Shown: positions 27,793-37,780, numbered from the stretch's first letter. The stretch is DNA of 43,626 nucleotides from an uncultured Paraprevotella sp. (GCA_944321565.1 CALULT010000024.1:1-43626); one strand, 5' to 3'. Numbers and translations are program-made. Notes: a model not told the origin generated them from the sequence alone.

Positions 27793-29751
27793 ATGAAACG
27801 AAAAAGCATTTACGTCATCCTCCTGGCGACGGCCTGTTGCTGGACGGCCTGCCGCCCGCAACCGACACCGCTCGAGGCCGCGCTGGAAGCGGCGGGCACG
27901 AACCGCCCCGAGCTGGAAAAGGTGCTGGCGCACTACCAAGGCGACAGCCTGAAACTCCGCGCGGCGGAGTTCCTGATTGAAAACATGCCCTGCCACTACG
28001 CCTATTCGGGGAAGGAACTCAGGAAATACCACGCCTACTTCGAACGTTTCGCGGCAAGCGCGTGGCGGGGGCCGGGATTCGTCCTCGACTCGCTGCTGGA
28101 AGCGGACGGGGCATTCGTCCCGGATTCGTTGCACAAAGTCCCTGACCTGCAGGCCGTGAAAGCGGATTTCCTCATTCGCCACATTGATTTCGCGTTCAAG
28201 GTGTGGCGCGGACAGCCTTGGGGACGGAACGTGACGTTTGACGACTTCCTGGAATTCATCCTGCCCTACCGCGTGGGGACGGAAGAGCTTTCCTGCTGGC
28301 GCGAGGACATTTACAATCGCTACAATCCTATGCTGGACAGCGTCCGGGCTTCGGCGGACAGTGCCGACGTGCTGGCCGTGGCACAGGTGCTGATGGACTC
28401 CCTTTCCACCGGCACCATCTGCTTCACGGGGATGTTCCCCTCCGGCATCACGGTGGGGCCGGACTTGGTGAAATGGCGTTCGGGCAACTGCCGCGAGCTG
28501 ACCGACCTAGTGACCTACGTGTTCCGCGCGGTCGGCCTCCCCGGCGGATGCGACAAGATGCTGGTGCGCGGGGACAAGAACGTGGCACACTATTGGAACT
28601 TCGTGGTGGACGGGGAGGATTCCACCTATTTCGCCTCCATCGGTCCCTCGTCGAAACAGTTCGCCAAGGCCGAAACCTACTGGGATCCCAAGGGGAAGGT
28701 CTATCGTGAGACATTCAGCCTGAACCGCACGATATGCAACGACTTGAAGAGGGACTCCACCAACGTGCCCCCGGCGTTCCGACAGCCGCTGATGCGCGAC
28801 GTCACGGCCGCCTACGCGGGGAGCATCAACCGTTTCCCGCGTATCCCCGCCGACAGCCTTTCCGTTGTTCCCCGCGAAGGCGAGGCGGTCTATCTCTGCC
28901 TGGCCTCGCGCGAGTCGTGGGTGCCGGTGGGCTACGGACGTTTTTTGGACGACACGGTACGTTTCGACAACGTGCAAGGGGCGGTGGTGTTCCGGATGGT
29001 CATTTACCGTGACGGCCGGATGATATCCCTCGGCGAACCGTTCGAGCTGAACAAGCAAAGCGGCGCCCTTCGCTTTTTCCGCGCCTCGGACGTGCGGCAA
29101 AAAGCCGTCTTCCTGCAGAAATTCAAGGAGGATTTCCAGGCGCACATGGTGGGCGGCGTGTTCGAAGCGGACAACCGCGCGGACTTCCGCAACCCCGACA
29201 CCCTCCACGTCATCACGGGACGCCCGCCAAGGCTGATGAACGTGGTGCGCCTCCCGGATGACACCAAAGCCTACCGCTACGTCCGTTACTACGGGCCGCC
29301 CACACGCCACTGCAACATTTCCGAGCTGGCTTTTTTCGCCCCCGGCGCGGAAGGCGACACGCTGCGCGGGCGCGTTATCAGCCCGCCGGGCGTGAACGAG
29401 GGGCGCATCGTGAACCAGTTCCACAACGTGTTCGATGGCGACCCCTACACGTCCATGGACTACCGCGAGCCGTCCGGCGGATGGGTAGGCTTGGATTTCG
29501 GCCATCCGGTGAGAATCGGGAAAATCGTCTATACGCCACGCAACCGCGACAACTTCATCCGCAAGGGCGACTGCTACGAACTGTTCTATGCTACGGCCGG
29601 CGGATGGACCTCGTTGGGCAAACAGGTGGCAGTGTCCGACTCGCTGGCCTATGACGTGCCAAAGGGCGCACTGCTTTACCTGCGCGACCACACACGGGGC
29701 GTGGACGACCGCATATTCGAGATGGTGGACGGGAAACAAAAACTATGGTAA
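27793..29751 (+). CDS. Transglutaminase-like lipoprotein with C-terminal discoidin-like domain
   Basis: 652 residues. The signal peptide carries lipobox-like cysteines (LLATAC, WTAC), so the protein is probably lipid-anchored. A transglutaminase/protease-like core lies around 215-285, with the likely catalytic Cys233 in SGNCRELTDLV and His266 in VAHYWNFVVDG; the third residue is not certain. The last ~160 residues match the F5/8-type discoidin-like fold of Bacteroidota proteins (VFDGDPYTSMDY, WVGLDFGHPVRIGKIVYTPR). The family is known; its substrate is not. Six bases separate it from A2, and its stop overlaps the next start, so the three genes probably share one transcript. A link to maturation or crosslinking of the macroglobulin-like proteins is inferred from this arrangement only. 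Confidence 0.75.
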   Translation: MKRKSIYVILLATACCWTACRPQPTPLEAALEAAGTNRPELEKVLAHYQGDSLKLRAAEFLIENMPCHYAYSGKELRKYHAYFERFAASAWRGPGFVLDSLLEADGAFVPDSLHKVPDLQAVKADFLIRHIDFAFKVWRGQPWGRNVTFDDFLEFILPYRVGTEELSCWREDIYNRYNPMLDSVRASADSADVLAVAQVLMDSLSTGTICFTGMFPSGITVGPDLVKWRSGNCRELTDLVTYVFRAVGLPGGCDKMLVRGDKNVAHYWNFVVDGEDSTYFASIGPSSKQFAKAETYWDPKGKVYRETFSLNRTICNDLKRDSTNVPPAFRQPLMRDVTAAYAGSINRFPRIPADSLSVVPREGEAVYLCLASRESWVPVGYGRFLDDTVRFDNVQGAVVFRMVIYRDGRMISLGEPFELNKQSGALRFFRASDVRQKAVFLQKFKEDFQAHMVGGVFEADNRADFRNPDTLHVITGRPPRLMNVVRLPDDTKAYRYVRYYGPPTRHCNISELAFFAPGAEGDTLRGRVISPPGVNEGRIVNQFHNVFDGDPYTSMDYREPSGGWVGLDFGHPVRIGKIVYTPRNRDNFIRKGDCYELFYATAGGWTSLGKQVAVSDSLAYDVPKGALLYLRDHTRGVDDRIFEMVDGKQKLW

Positions 29752-31355
29752 ACGACGGACGAACCTTCGCAATGTCCTGCGGCAAGGCCGACGCACTCCT
29801 CTTCGGGCTGTACCTGTGCCTGTGTGCGGCCTGCTTTTTCCCAAGGACGGCAGGTTTCTCCGACGAATGGCTGTTGCCGAAATGGTATCTTGCCCTGGCC
29901 GTGACAGCCGTCCTTGCCATGGCGGAAGGCTACCTTTTCTATATAAAGGGTAGCAATGGGCAAGCAGGGTGCCGGAAGGGACATTCCGAAGTCCCGAGAA
30001 GCATGCTGTTTTCCGCGGCCCTTTCCATTGTCGCCACCTTGGAAAGCCTCTACGCCCTGGGGCTTTTCTTCCTCCAAGGCGATGCCGGAGGCATTGGTGC
30101 CATGGGCCCGTTTGACAACCCGGCGGGGCTGGCCTTGTGCCTTTGCCTGAGCCTGCCATTCATGTACCACTTTGCACGGCACAGCCGCAGCGGCACTTTG
30201 CAGCTGGCGGCATACGCCGCGATGTGCCTTGCAGTGACGACAGTATGCCTGTCCCGTTCGCGGACGGGAATACTTTGTTTGGCCGCTTTTCTGTGCGTAA
30301 TACTTTTTGTGCGTTTGAAAATCCGCTGGTGGCTGAAGGCTGCATGTGTGGCGACGGTGTGCCTCGGTGCCGCCGTGTTCGCCATGACCCGGAAAGCGGA
30401 CTCCTCCAGCGGGCGGCGGTTCATCCTCGAACGCAGCTGGGAACTCATCGTCCAAAAGCCTTGGACGGGACACGGGAGGGGCGGATTCGAACGGGAATAC
30501 ATGCAGATACAGGGGCAATATTTCGCCCGACATCCCGAAAGCGGATATGCCTGGCTGGCCGACGAGGTGCGCCACCCGCTCAACGAGTTCGTCCTTGCGT
30601 GGGTGGACTACGGCGTGGCCGCGCCCTGCCTGCTCGCGCTGTGTTTCGCGGTTGCCGTTTACCGCCTGGGCAGGCGGAAGGAAGATTTCTCCCCCACCCT
30701 GGCCTGTTCTCTTTCCGCCTTGTTCGTCTTCGCCTGTTTCTCTTACCCGTCCAAATACCCTCTGGCCTGGCTGGTGGCGGCATTGGCTTTGGTCAGCCTG
30801 GCACGGCGACACCTGCCTGCTAATAAGCGAGGCCGCTTTTGGCAGGTTTTTCCCGTGGCCTTGTGGGCGGCCGCTGCTACCCTGCTGGCGGGAATCGGCG
30901 TGGAATACCATTACGAAAGGACATGGAGCCGCGCCGCACGGCGTTGCCTGTACGGGCATTCGGAGCGGATGATGCCGGTATATGCACGACTGCACCGACA
31001 TTATGCCCGAAACCCTTACTTTCTCTACAACTATGCTGCCGAACAGTTCTACGCGGAAAGGTTTGCCCCCGCGCTGGAAACCGCGAAGGAGTGCCGCGCC
31101 TATTGGTCGTCCTACAACCTGGAACTGCTCACGGGCGACATCTGCCGCCACCTGGGACGCCATGAAGAAGCCATCGCCCATTACCGCCAAGCCGGGCACA
31201 TGTGCCCGGTGCGCTTCGCCCCGCTCGAAGGGCTGTATCATGCTTATAAGGACAGCGGGCAAACGGACAAGGCCGATTCCATCTCCGCCGTCATCCGTGG
31301 AAAGAAAGCCAAGGTGCTTTCGCCAGAGGTGGCTAGAATAAAGAAAAATTTTTAA
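29745..31355 (+). CDS. O-antigen ligase/Wzy_C-like membrane protein with C-terminal TPR
   Basis: 536 residues. About ten membrane segments occupy residues ~15-370, followed by a soluble, repeat-rich tail at ~390-530 (YNYAAEQFYAERFAPALE, LGRHEEAIAHYRQAG) that looks like TPRs. The loop and motifs RSRTGILCLAAF, ILERSWELIVQKPWTGHGRG and HPLNEFVLAWVDYG are typical of the Wzy_C/WaaL superfamily. That superfamily transfers lipid-linked glycans to lipid A, or to protein in PglL-type enzymes. The start ATGGTAA overlaps the preceding stop. Context with secreted envelope proteins rather than sugar-synthesis genes makes a protein O-glycosyltransferase role thinkable, but this is not shown. Confidence 0.72.
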   Translation: MVNDGRTFAMSCGKADALLFGLYLCLCAACFFPRTAGFSDEWLLPKWYLALAVTAVLAMAEGYLFYIKGSNGQAGCRKGHSEVPRSMLFSAALSIVATLESLYALGLFFLQGDAGGIGAMGPFDNPAGLALCLCLSLPFMYHFARHSRSGTLQLAAYAAMCLAVTTVCLSRSRTGILCLAAFLCVILFVRLKIRWWLKAACVATVCLGAAVFAMTRKADSSSGRRFILERSWELIVQKPWTGHGRGGFEREYMQIQGQYFARHPESGYAWLADEVRHPLNEFVLAWVDYGVAAPCLLALCFAVAVYRLGRRKEDFSPTLACSLSALFVFACFSYPSKYPLAWLVAALALVSLARRHLPANKRGRFWQVFPVALWAAAATLLAGIGVEYHYERTWSRAARRCLYGHSERMMPVYARLHRHYARNPYFLYNYAAEQFYAERFAPALETAKECRAYWSSYNLELLTGDICRHLGRHEEAIAHYRQAGHMCPVRFAPLEGLYHAYKDSGQTDKADSISAVIRGKKAKVLSPEVARIKKNF

Positions 31356-31462
31356 TCCTCTCCAAAAGTTTTTCCGCCCCACACCTGCAACTATTGTTGT
31401 ATATAAAGATTTAAAACTTGTTGTTTAGAATGCTTCCTTCGTCTTTCAAAAGGCTTTGATGC

Positions 31463-31501
31463 AAAAAGCCGCCCCAAGAAATATTACATTCCCGGGGCGG
31501 C
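31463..31501 (-). terminator. Intrinsic terminator of the ilv operon
   Basis: On the minus strand, downstream of ilvC, GCCGCCCC/GGGGCGGC form an 8-bp GC stem (31468-31475 with 31494-31501). The loop is 18 bases, and TTTTT follows directly. On the plus strand there is no T tract, so it serves mainly the ilv operon. The rest of 31356-31528 holds nothing recognisable. Confidence 0.85.
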
Positions 31502-31528
31502 CCATTCCCATAAGATGCCTTATACGTC

Positions 31529-32572
31529 TTAGTTGTTTTCCGGACGGAGTTTGCGGACGGTCTCAGCCGTGCGCCACATTTCGCTATCGTGCAAAGCCTT
31601 CAATTCGGCCTGCAACTTCTCACGGTAGTCGGGTTTCGAGTTGGAGTCAATGGAAATCTGCGCCTCGTTGCCCGTCACCACGCTGTGGTACAACTTCTGC
31701 ATTACCGGCTTGATGGCATCGTGGAACGGCCCCATCCAGTCAAGTGCGCCGCGCTGTGCCGTCGTGGAGCAGTTGGCATACATCCAGTCCATGCCGTTCT
31801 TGGCGAACAAAGGCATCAAAGACTGGGTGAGCTCTTCCACCGTCTCGTTGAAGGCTTCAGAGGGAGTATGGCCGTTTTCACGCAACACCTCATACTGCGC
31901 CAAGAGCAAACCTTGGATAGCACCCATCAACGAACCACGTTCGCCCGTCAGGTCGGAAGTAGCCTCGCGCTTGAAAGTTGTTTCGAACAAATAACCCGAA
32001 CCGATACCGATGCCGAACGCCAACACTTTGTCCAGTGCCTTGCCGCTGGCATCCTGATAGACGGCATATGAAGAGTTCAAGCCACGGCCTTCGAGGAACA
32101 TCGTGCGGAGCGACGTGCCCGACCCCTTCGGAGCCACCATGATGACATCAATATCCTTGGGAGGCACCACGCCGGTGCGGTCGTTCCAGTTGATGGCGAA
32201 GCCGTGGGAGAAATACAACGTTTTGCCCGCAGTGAGGTAGGGCTTGATTTTCGGCCACAGCTGCATCTGCGCGGCATCGGAAAGCAACATGCACACGATT
32301 GTGCCCTTCTCGGCAGCTTCCTCGATGGAGAACAGCGTCTCGCCCGGCACCCATCCGTCGGCCACAGCCTTGTCGTATGTTTTGCCCTGACGCTGGCCTA
32401 CGATGACATTGAACCCATTGTCACGCAAGTTGCAAGCCTGACCGGGACCTTGTACGCCATAGCCCAACACTGCAATCGTCTCGTCTTTCAGAATCTCACG
32501 AGCCTTCTCCAAAGGAAACTCCTCGCGGGTCATTACATTCTCAATGACACCGCCAAAATTCATTTCTGCCAT
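31529..32572 (-). CDS. ilvC: Ketol-acid reductoisomerase (NADP+)
   Basis: 347 residues, a class I KARI. It converts acetolactate or acetohydroxybutyrate to the dihydroxy acids of valine, isoleucine and leucine synthesis. The N-terminal Rossmann domain has LGYGVQGPGQACNL. The acidic Mg-binding region includes TSDLTGERGSLMGAIQG, and the C-terminal knotted helical domain follows. It is the last gene of the operon, separated from the thioesterase gene by 119 bp. That gap holds a possible -7 box and a GCGGC/GCCGC hairpin, so it may also be transcribed separately. Confidence 0.97.
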   Translation of the reverse strand: MAEMNFGGVIENVMTREEFPLEKAREILKDETIAVLGYGVQGPGQACNLRDNGFNVIVGQRQGKTYDKAVADGWVPGETLFSIEEAAEKGTIVCMLLSDAAQMQLWPKIKPYLTAGKTLYFSHGFAINWNDRTGVVPPKDIDVIMVAPKGSGTSLRTMFLEGRGLNSSYAVYQDASGKALDKVLAFGIGIGSGYLFETTFKREATSDLTGERGSLMGAIQGLLLAQYEVLRENGHTPSEAFNETVEELTQSLMPLFAKNGMDWMYANCSTTAQRGALDWMGPFHDAIKPVMQKLYHSVVTGNEAQISIDSNSKPDYREKLQAELKALHDSEMWRTAETVRKLRPENN

Positions 32573-32651
32573 TTTCTGTTTTCTTGTTTTTATGCGGCTG
32601 ATGCCGCGTCCTTAATGATTAAACTATCTTTTTCCTTATTATATCCACGCG

Positions 32652-32659
32652 CAAAGTTA
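32652..32659 (-). promoter_or_regulatory. Possible internal -7 box before ilvC
   Basis: On the minus strand it reads TAACTTTG, 80 bases before the start codon. No good -33 TTTG lies at the proper distance, so support is moderate. Confidence 0.4.
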
Positions 32660-32691
32660 GCAAATTATTCCATATTGCGCGAAAATAAATG

Positions 32692-33459
32692 CTATTTGTT
32701 AGCAAATTTAATTTTGCTGCGACAAACCACTTCGCCTTCCGCGTTGTCGCCGCCCACGTTCTTGCGCACTTCGATGTCGATTGTGCCGTCGGCATTCTCC
32801 TCGCGGAAGAAACTCAGCACGTCGCCAAAGTAGCTCTCGGCCACGTAGGCCATCTCGAACCGGCGGATGACATGCCCGGCATACCATTCCTTCGGGAAAA
32901 GGTCCAGCACATGTTCCATGTACTTGATGCTGTTCACATGCCCGTTGATGTCTATGTCGTTATAATACATCTCCACGGAGCGCACGGGCATGCAGGAGCC
33001 TACTTTGATGCGCCCGGGCTTTTCAATCGGGCAAGGCTTCTCCGTCTCGATGTAATCCACGATGCGGTCGCCATGCAACGTCAACAGGTCGGCGGGCTTC
33101 CGCGTGTCCAGGTTAATCATGGCCCACACGGAGCGGGCATAGCCATATACTTTGCCGTCCTTGCCATAAATGGCGAAGTTGCGGTCGGTGAACAACCGAT
33201 ATACATTCTCCACCCATGTGTCCACGGAGAACGTTTCATACTGCGCGGGCATCTCTTCCATTTCCACGGCCAGCCGGGAGAGCACCCACGTGTAATTGCT
33301 CTCGTTCAGTTCGGAAATGCCGAAACCGCGTTCCGAGGCATGGAAGCCCGCGCAGTTCAGCAAATGGTTTCCCAATACGCCCATGAACAACCGCCCTGTG
33401 AAATCCACATGGAACGGTTCGGCCACAAAAGAATACGTGCCTATTTTGTTATCTTTCAT
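32692..33459 (-). CDS. Acyl-ACP thioesterase (FatA/FatB type)
   Basis: 255 residues with the double hot-dog fold of bacterial relatives of plant acyl-ACP thioesterases. The second domain has the characteristic DIDINGHVNSIKYMEHVLDL, in which Asn and His belong to the active site. The first domain shows AEPFHVDFTGRLFMGVLGNH. The enzyme releases fatty acids from acyl carrier protein. Its place between ilvN and ilvC is a recurrent arrangement in Bacteroidales and ties it to branched-chain precursor metabolism. Its ATG overlaps the ilvN stop by four bases. Confidence 0.9.
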   Translation of the reverse strand: MKDNKIGTYSFVAEPFHVDFTGRLFMGVLGNHLLNCAGFHASERGFGISELNESNYTWVLSRLAVEMEEMPAQYETFSVDTWVENVYRLFTDRNFAIYGKDGKVYGYARSVWAMINLDTRKPADLLTLHGDRIVDYIETEKPCPIEKPGRIKVGSCMPVRSVEMYYNDIDINGHVNSIKYMEHVLDLFPKEWYAGHVIRRFEMAYVAESYFGDVLSFFREENADGTIDIEVRKNVGGDNAEGEVVCRSKIKFANK

Positions 33460-34037
33460 TTGCCATTCTCCTGATTGCCGTTCTGCTGTGCCTCATACGT
33501 GCGCCGCCTTTCTTCCAAGAACGCGTCGAGATATTCCGTGCGGCTCTTGGTGATGGCAATGCGCCCCGAACGCACATACTGCAACACACATTGGTATTCG
33601 TTCAACGCATAATAAAGGGACATGATGTCTTCCGTCAGCCCTTTCTTGCTCACCACGGTGTAGGTGGGGTTAACTTCCACGATTTGCGCTCCGTGGTGGC
33701 GCACGGCCGACGAAATGGCCGGATTCTCCAGCACGACAGGCGTGGAAAGCTTGTAGAGCGCCACTTCCTGGATGAAAATCTCATCGTCCGTGAAGTAGTG
33801 CGCCTGAAGCACGTCGATGCGCTTCTCAATTTGCTTCGTGATGATTTGTATCTGCTCTTCCGTGCTCCAGCACGTGATGGTATATTTGTGTACTCCCTTG
33901 ATGCTGGATGCCGACACGTTCAGGCTCTCGATGTTTACTTGGCGGCGGGTGAACACCGCCGTCACCTGGTTCAGCAATCCGGCAAAGTTCTCGGAAAACA
34001 CAATCAACGTATAGAATGTCTTCTTTTCCTGTTCCAT
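33456..34037 (-). CDS. ilvN: Acetolactate synthase small (regulatory) subunit
   Basis: 193 residues, longer than the 163-residue E. coli IlvH. An N-terminal ACT domain (YTLIVFSENFAGLLNQVTAV followed by RRQVNIESLNVS) binds branched-chain amino acids. A second ACT-like half follows, with a charged C-terminal extension (LEERRRTYEAQQNG). It activates the large subunit and confers feedback control. It lies 18 bp after ilvB. Confidence 0.93.
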   Translation of the reverse strand: MEQEKKTFYTLIVFSENFAGLLNQVTAVFTRRQVNIESLNVSASSIKGVHKYTITCWSTEEQIQIITKQIEKRIDVLQAHYFTDDEIFIQEVALYKLSTPVVLENPAISSAVRHHGAQIVEVNPTYTVVSKKGLTEDIMSLYYALNEYQCVLQYVRSGRIAITKSRTEYLDAFLEERRRTYEAQQNGNQENGK

Positions 34038-34055
34038 GTCTCTTAAACTCCGCTT

Positions 34056-35753
34056 TTAATAGTCCAACACCATGTCGTCCACGTCGTTGCCCGGGCAACA
34101 CATCGGGAGGACGCGCCCCTCTTCGATGACGGCCACCTGCAACAGGTAAGGCCCCTCCGTGTCAATCATTTCCTGGATGGCGCGTTCCAAGTCGCCGCGC
34201 TCAACCACCGTGCGGTTGGGTATGCCGTAGGCCGATGCGATCATGTTGTAGTCCGGGTTCATCATCGGCGTGAAAGAATAACGTTTCCCGAAGAACATTT
34301 CCTGCCACTGGCGCACGTTGCCCAGATAGTTGTTGTTGAGCAGGATGATTTTCACCGGGCTGTGCTGTTCCATGATGGTCCCGAACTCTTGCAACGTCAT
34401 CTGTATGCCGCCGTCGCCCACAAAGAGGCAGACCATGCGTTCAGGCGCACCGAACGTGGCACCGATGGCCGCCGGAAGCCCGAAGCCCATCGTGCCCATG
34501 CCGCCGGAAGTGACGATGCTGCGCTTTTGGGAAAACTTGAAATAGCGTGCGGACAACATCTGGTTCTGTCCCACATCGGTCACTAGAACAGCTTTGTTGT
34601 CCGTCATTTCCGTCACCTTGCGCACCACTTCGCCCATCTTGATGGGGCCTTCGCCCGGATGAATCTCCGGTTCGATGACCACTCTTTTCTCTTCGTCCAA
34701 GTGCTTCTGGAAACTCCCGACCCACTCCTTGTGGTCGTTGGGCTCCACCAACGCCAGCACTTCGGCCAGCGTCTGCTTGCAGTCGCCCAACACGGCCACA
34801 TCCACCGGCACGTTCTTGTTGATTTCCGCCGGGTCGATTTCAAAATGAATCTTTTTGGCTTGTGTGGCATATGTGCTCAACTTGCCCGTGATGCGGTCGT
34901 CGAAACGCATGCCCACGGCAATCAGCACGTCGCATTCCTGCGTCTTCACGCTGTTGGCCACGCTGCCGTGCATCCCCAGCATGCCCATGTTCAGCGGATG
35001 GTCGGAAGGCAGGGCCGAAAGCCCCAGCAACGTGCATCCTGCGGGAATGTCGGCACGTTCAATCAACGTCCGCAGTTCTTCCTGCGCGCCGCCGATTTCC
35101 ACGCCTTGGCCCACCAGGATGAACGGGCGCTTGGCCCCGTTGATCAATTCGGCCGCCTGGCGCACTGACTCCGGGTCGGTCTTCGGCACCGGCACATAGC
35201 TGCGGATAAAATCAATGTGGCACGGCTCGTAGTCCACCATGCCCACTTGGGCATTCTTGGCAAAGTCCAGCACCACGGGGCCCGGACGTCCGCTCTTCGC
35301 GATGTAAAATGCCCGGCTCACCGCCCAAGCCACGTCTTCCGGACGGCGAATCTGATAGGCCCACTTGCTGATGGGCTGGGTCACGCCGACCAGGTCGCAT
35401 TCCTGAAATGCGTCAGAACCCAGCATCGACGTGCCGACTTGTCCGGCAATCACCACGATGGGCGTACTGTCCATCATGGCATCCGCGATGCCGGTCACCG
35501 TGTTCGTGGCTCCCGGCCCGCTGGTCACCAGGCAGACGCCGACTTTCCCCGACACGCGGGCATAGCCTTCGGCCGCATGGGTCGCCGCCTGTTCGTGGCG
35601 CACCAAAACATGATTCAATTTGTCCCTATATCCATACAAGGCATCATAAACCGGCATGATGGCCCCGCCGGGGTAGCCGAAAAGGGTGGTCACCCCTTCG
35701 TGCTCCAGCGAGCGCATCAGAGCCTCAGAGCCTGTGATTCTTTCTTTTGCCAT
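34056..35753 (-). CDS. ilvB: Acetolactate synthase large (catalytic) subunit
   Basis: 565 residues. A thiamine-diphosphate enzyme that condenses pyruvate with pyruvate or 2-oxobutyrate. The N-terminal ThDP domain carries the activating glutamate in VRHEQAATHAAEGYAR (Glu54). A central FAD-type domain follows. The C-terminal domain holds the metal/ThDP motif starting FVGDGGIQMTLQE and closing at LLNNNYLGNVRQW. Length and motifs are standard. It lies 25 bp after ilvD and 18 bp before ilvN. Confidence 0.96.
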   Translation of the reverse strand: MAKERITGSEALMRSLEHEGVTTLFGYPGGAIMPVYDALYGYRDKLNHVLVRHEQAATHAAEGYARVSGKVGVCLVTSGPGATNTVTGIADAMMDSTPIVVIAGQVGTSMLGSDAFQECDLVGVTQPISKWAYQIRRPEDVAWAVSRAFYIAKSGRPGPVVLDFAKNAQVGMVDYEPCHIDFIRSYVPVPKTDPESVRQAAELINGAKRPFILVGQGVEIGGAQEELRTLIERADIPAGCTLLGLSALPSDHPLNMGMLGMHGSVANSVKTQECDVLIAVGMRFDDRITGKLSTYATQAKKIHFEIDPAEINKNVPVDVAVLGDCKQTLAEVLALVEPNDHKEWVGSFQKHLDEEKRVVIEPEIHPGEGPIKMGEVVRKVTEMTDNKAVLVTDVGQNQMLSARYFKFSQKRSIVTSGGMGTMGFGLPAAIGATFGAPERMVCLFVGDGGIQMTLQEFGTIMEQHSPVKIILLNNNYLGNVRQWQEMFFGKRYSFTPMMNPDYNMIASAYGIPNRTVVERGDLERAIQEMIDTEGPYLLQVAVIEEGRVLPMCCPGNDVDDMVLDY

Positions 35754-35778
35754 ACACCTTTTATTATATATGTGTGTG

Positions 35779-37581
35779 TTAATCTATGATACGTACCCCT
35801 CCCTTGTCGGCCGAGCTTACCATTGAGGCGTAAGCCTTCAGCGACTTCGGCACAACACGCTTGCGCGTCATCGGCCTTTGCGGACGGGCGGCCAATTCCT
35901 CATCACTCAGTTTCACGTTGATGCTCCGGTTCGGGATGTCAATCTCGATAATGTCGCCATCCACGATTTTCCCGATGTTGCCTCCGGCTGCGGCTTCCGG
36001 CGAAATGTGCCCGATGCTCAGTCCCGACGTGCCGCCCGAGAAACGCCCGTCGGTAATCAGTGCGCATTCCTTACCCAGGTGGCGGCTCTTCAGGTACGAA
36101 GTCGGGTAAAGCATTTCCTGCATGCCCGGGCCGCCTTTCGGACCTTCGTGGGTGATGACCACCACGTCGCCGCTCACCACGCTGCCGTTCAGGATGCCCT
36201 CGCAGGCGTCTTCCTGCGAGTCGAACACCTTGGCCGGCCCGCTGAAATGCCAGATGCTTTCGTCCACTCCGGCGGTTTTCACCACGCAACCGTCCTGGGC
36301 GATGTTGCCGAACAGCACGGCCAGTCCGCCGTCTTTGCTGTAGGCGTGCGCCACGTCGCGGATGCATCCCGCCGCGCGGTCGGTGTCCAAGGTTTCGTAG
36401 GTTTTGTCCTGGGAGCCCATCTTGTTGCTGAACACGCCGCCGGGCGCGCTGCTGTAAATCCGCCGCGCTTCGGGGTCGATGCCGGCTTTCATGATGCTGT
36501 ATTTCTCGATGTCTTCGCCCAAGGTGTGTCCGTTGACCCGTTTGCACGACAAGTCCAGCAAGTCCGCCTTGGCCAGTTCGCCCAGGATGTTCAGGATGCC
36601 CCCCGCGCGGTTGCATTCCTGGATGGAAAATTTCTGTGTGTTGGGGGCCAGCTTGCACAGGCAAGGCACCTTGCGGCTCAGCGCGTCGATGTCGGCCATC
36701 TTGAAGTCCACGCCCGCTTCGTTGGCCACGGCCAGCAGGTGGAGCACCGTGTTCGACGAGCCTCCCATGGCGATGTCCAGCGTCATGGCGTTGAGGAAAG
36801 CCTGCCGCGTGGCGATGCTTCGCGGCAACACGCTCTCGTCGCCTTCCTCATAGTATTTCAGCGCGTTTTCCACGATGAGTTTCGCCGCGTCGCGGAACAG
36901 TTGGATGCGGTTCACGTGCGTGGCCAGCACCGTGCCGTTGCCCGGCAAGGAAAGGCCGATGGCTTCCGTCAGGCTGTTCATCGAATTGGCCGTGAACATC
37001 CCCGAGCAGCTTCCGCAGCCCGGACATGCGCATGCCTCTATCTTCTGCATCTCCTCGTCCGAAACGGAAGTGTCGGCGGCTTTGATCATCGCCGTAATCA
37101 AATCCGCATTCTCGCCGTTGATTTTATGCGCTTCCATCGGGCCGCCCGACACGAACACCGCAGGGATGTTCAGCCGCATGGCCGCCATAAGCATGCCCGG
37201 CGTGATTTTGTCGCAATTGGAGATGCAAATCATGGCATCGGCCTTATGGGCGTTGACCATGTATTCCACGCTGTCGGCGATGATGTCGCGCGAAGGCAGG
37301 GAATAGAGCATTCCGTCGTGCCCCATGGCGATGCCGTCGTCAATGGCTATCGTGTTGAATTCCGCCGCATAACAGCCCAGGTTCTCGATTTCCGCCTTCA
37401 CCAGCTGGCCGATTTCGTGCAGGTGCGTGTGTCCCGGCACGAACTGGGTGAATGAATTGACGATGGCGATAATGGGTTTGCCAAACTGTTCACGTTTCAT
37501 CCCGTTGGCCACCCACAAGGCGCGGGCTCCCGCCATACGGCGTCCTTCTGTGCTTTGCGCACTACGTAGCTTGTGTTTCAT
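35779..37581 (-). CDS. ilvD: Dihydroxy-acid dehydratase
   Basis: 600 residues. It dehydrates 2,3-dihydroxy-isovalerate and 2,3-dihydroxy-3-methylvalerate to the 2-oxo acids, using an Fe-S cluster. Signature stretches are [20 protein letters not shown] and the cysteine motif [17 protein letters not shown]. It is the first gene of the operon and lies just behind a good promoter. Length is normal for the long, IlvD-type enzymes. Confidence 0.96.
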   Translation of the reverse strand: MKHKLRSAQSTEGRRMAGARALWVANGMKREQFGKPIIAIVNSFTQFVPGHTHLHEIGQLVKAEIENLGCYAAEFNTIAIDDGIAMGHDGMLYSLPSRDIIADSVEYMVNAHKADAMICISNCDKITPGMLMAAMRLNIPAVFVSGGPMEAHKINGENADLITAMIKAADTSVSDEEMQKIEACACPGCGSCSGMFTANSMNSLTEAIGLSLPGNGTVLATHVNRIQLFRDAAKLIVENALKYYEEGDESVLPRSIATRQAFLNAMTLDIAMGGSSNTVLHLLAVANEAGVDFKMADIDALSRKVPCLCKLAPNTQKFSIQECNRAGGILNILGELAKADLLDLSCKRVNGHTLGEDIEKYSIMKAGIDPEARRIYSSAPGGVFSNKMGSQDKTYETLDTDRAAGCIRDVAHAYSKDGGLAVLFGNIAQDGCVVKTAGVDESIWHFSGPAKVFDSQEDACEGILNGSVVSGDVVVITHEGPKGGPGMQEMLYPTSYLKSRHLGKECALITDGRFSGGTSGLSIGHISPEAAAGGNIGKIVDGDIIEIDIPNRSINVKLSDEELAARPQRPMTRKRVVPKSLKAYASMVSSADKGGVRIID

Positions 37582-37626
37582 CTCTTTATTTCGTTTTTAT
37601 CCTTTTCCTATAATCTTCCAAGCCTG

Positions 37627-37658
37627 CAAATTTAACCTCTTTTTTCATATTAGGCAAA
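37627..37658 (-). promoter_or_regulatory. Promoter of the ilv operon
   Basis: Read on the minus strand: -33 TTTG (37655-37658), 20-bp spacer, -7 TAAATTTG (37627-37634), with the ilvD ATG about 45 bases further on. The short leader leaves no room for a long attenuator. Nothing else was recognised in 37582-37780. Confidence 0.75.
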
Positions 37659-37780
37659 AGTTTGGGGGATTATTTTGTAGGGACGATTGGAAATAATCAA
37701 AAACGGCGCACCTCATCCGGAAAATCGTAACCAATCACACGGGTTTAATTTAAGACTGTTATATCCCGGCAGTTCTTATG

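Noticed and set aside
35878-37455. Long plus-strand open frame opposite ilvD, and similar long frames opposite the array genes
   Set aside because: They lie antisense to clear, conserved genes in GC-rich DNA, where antisense frames stay open by composition. They are rich in His, Arg and Pro and match no known family.
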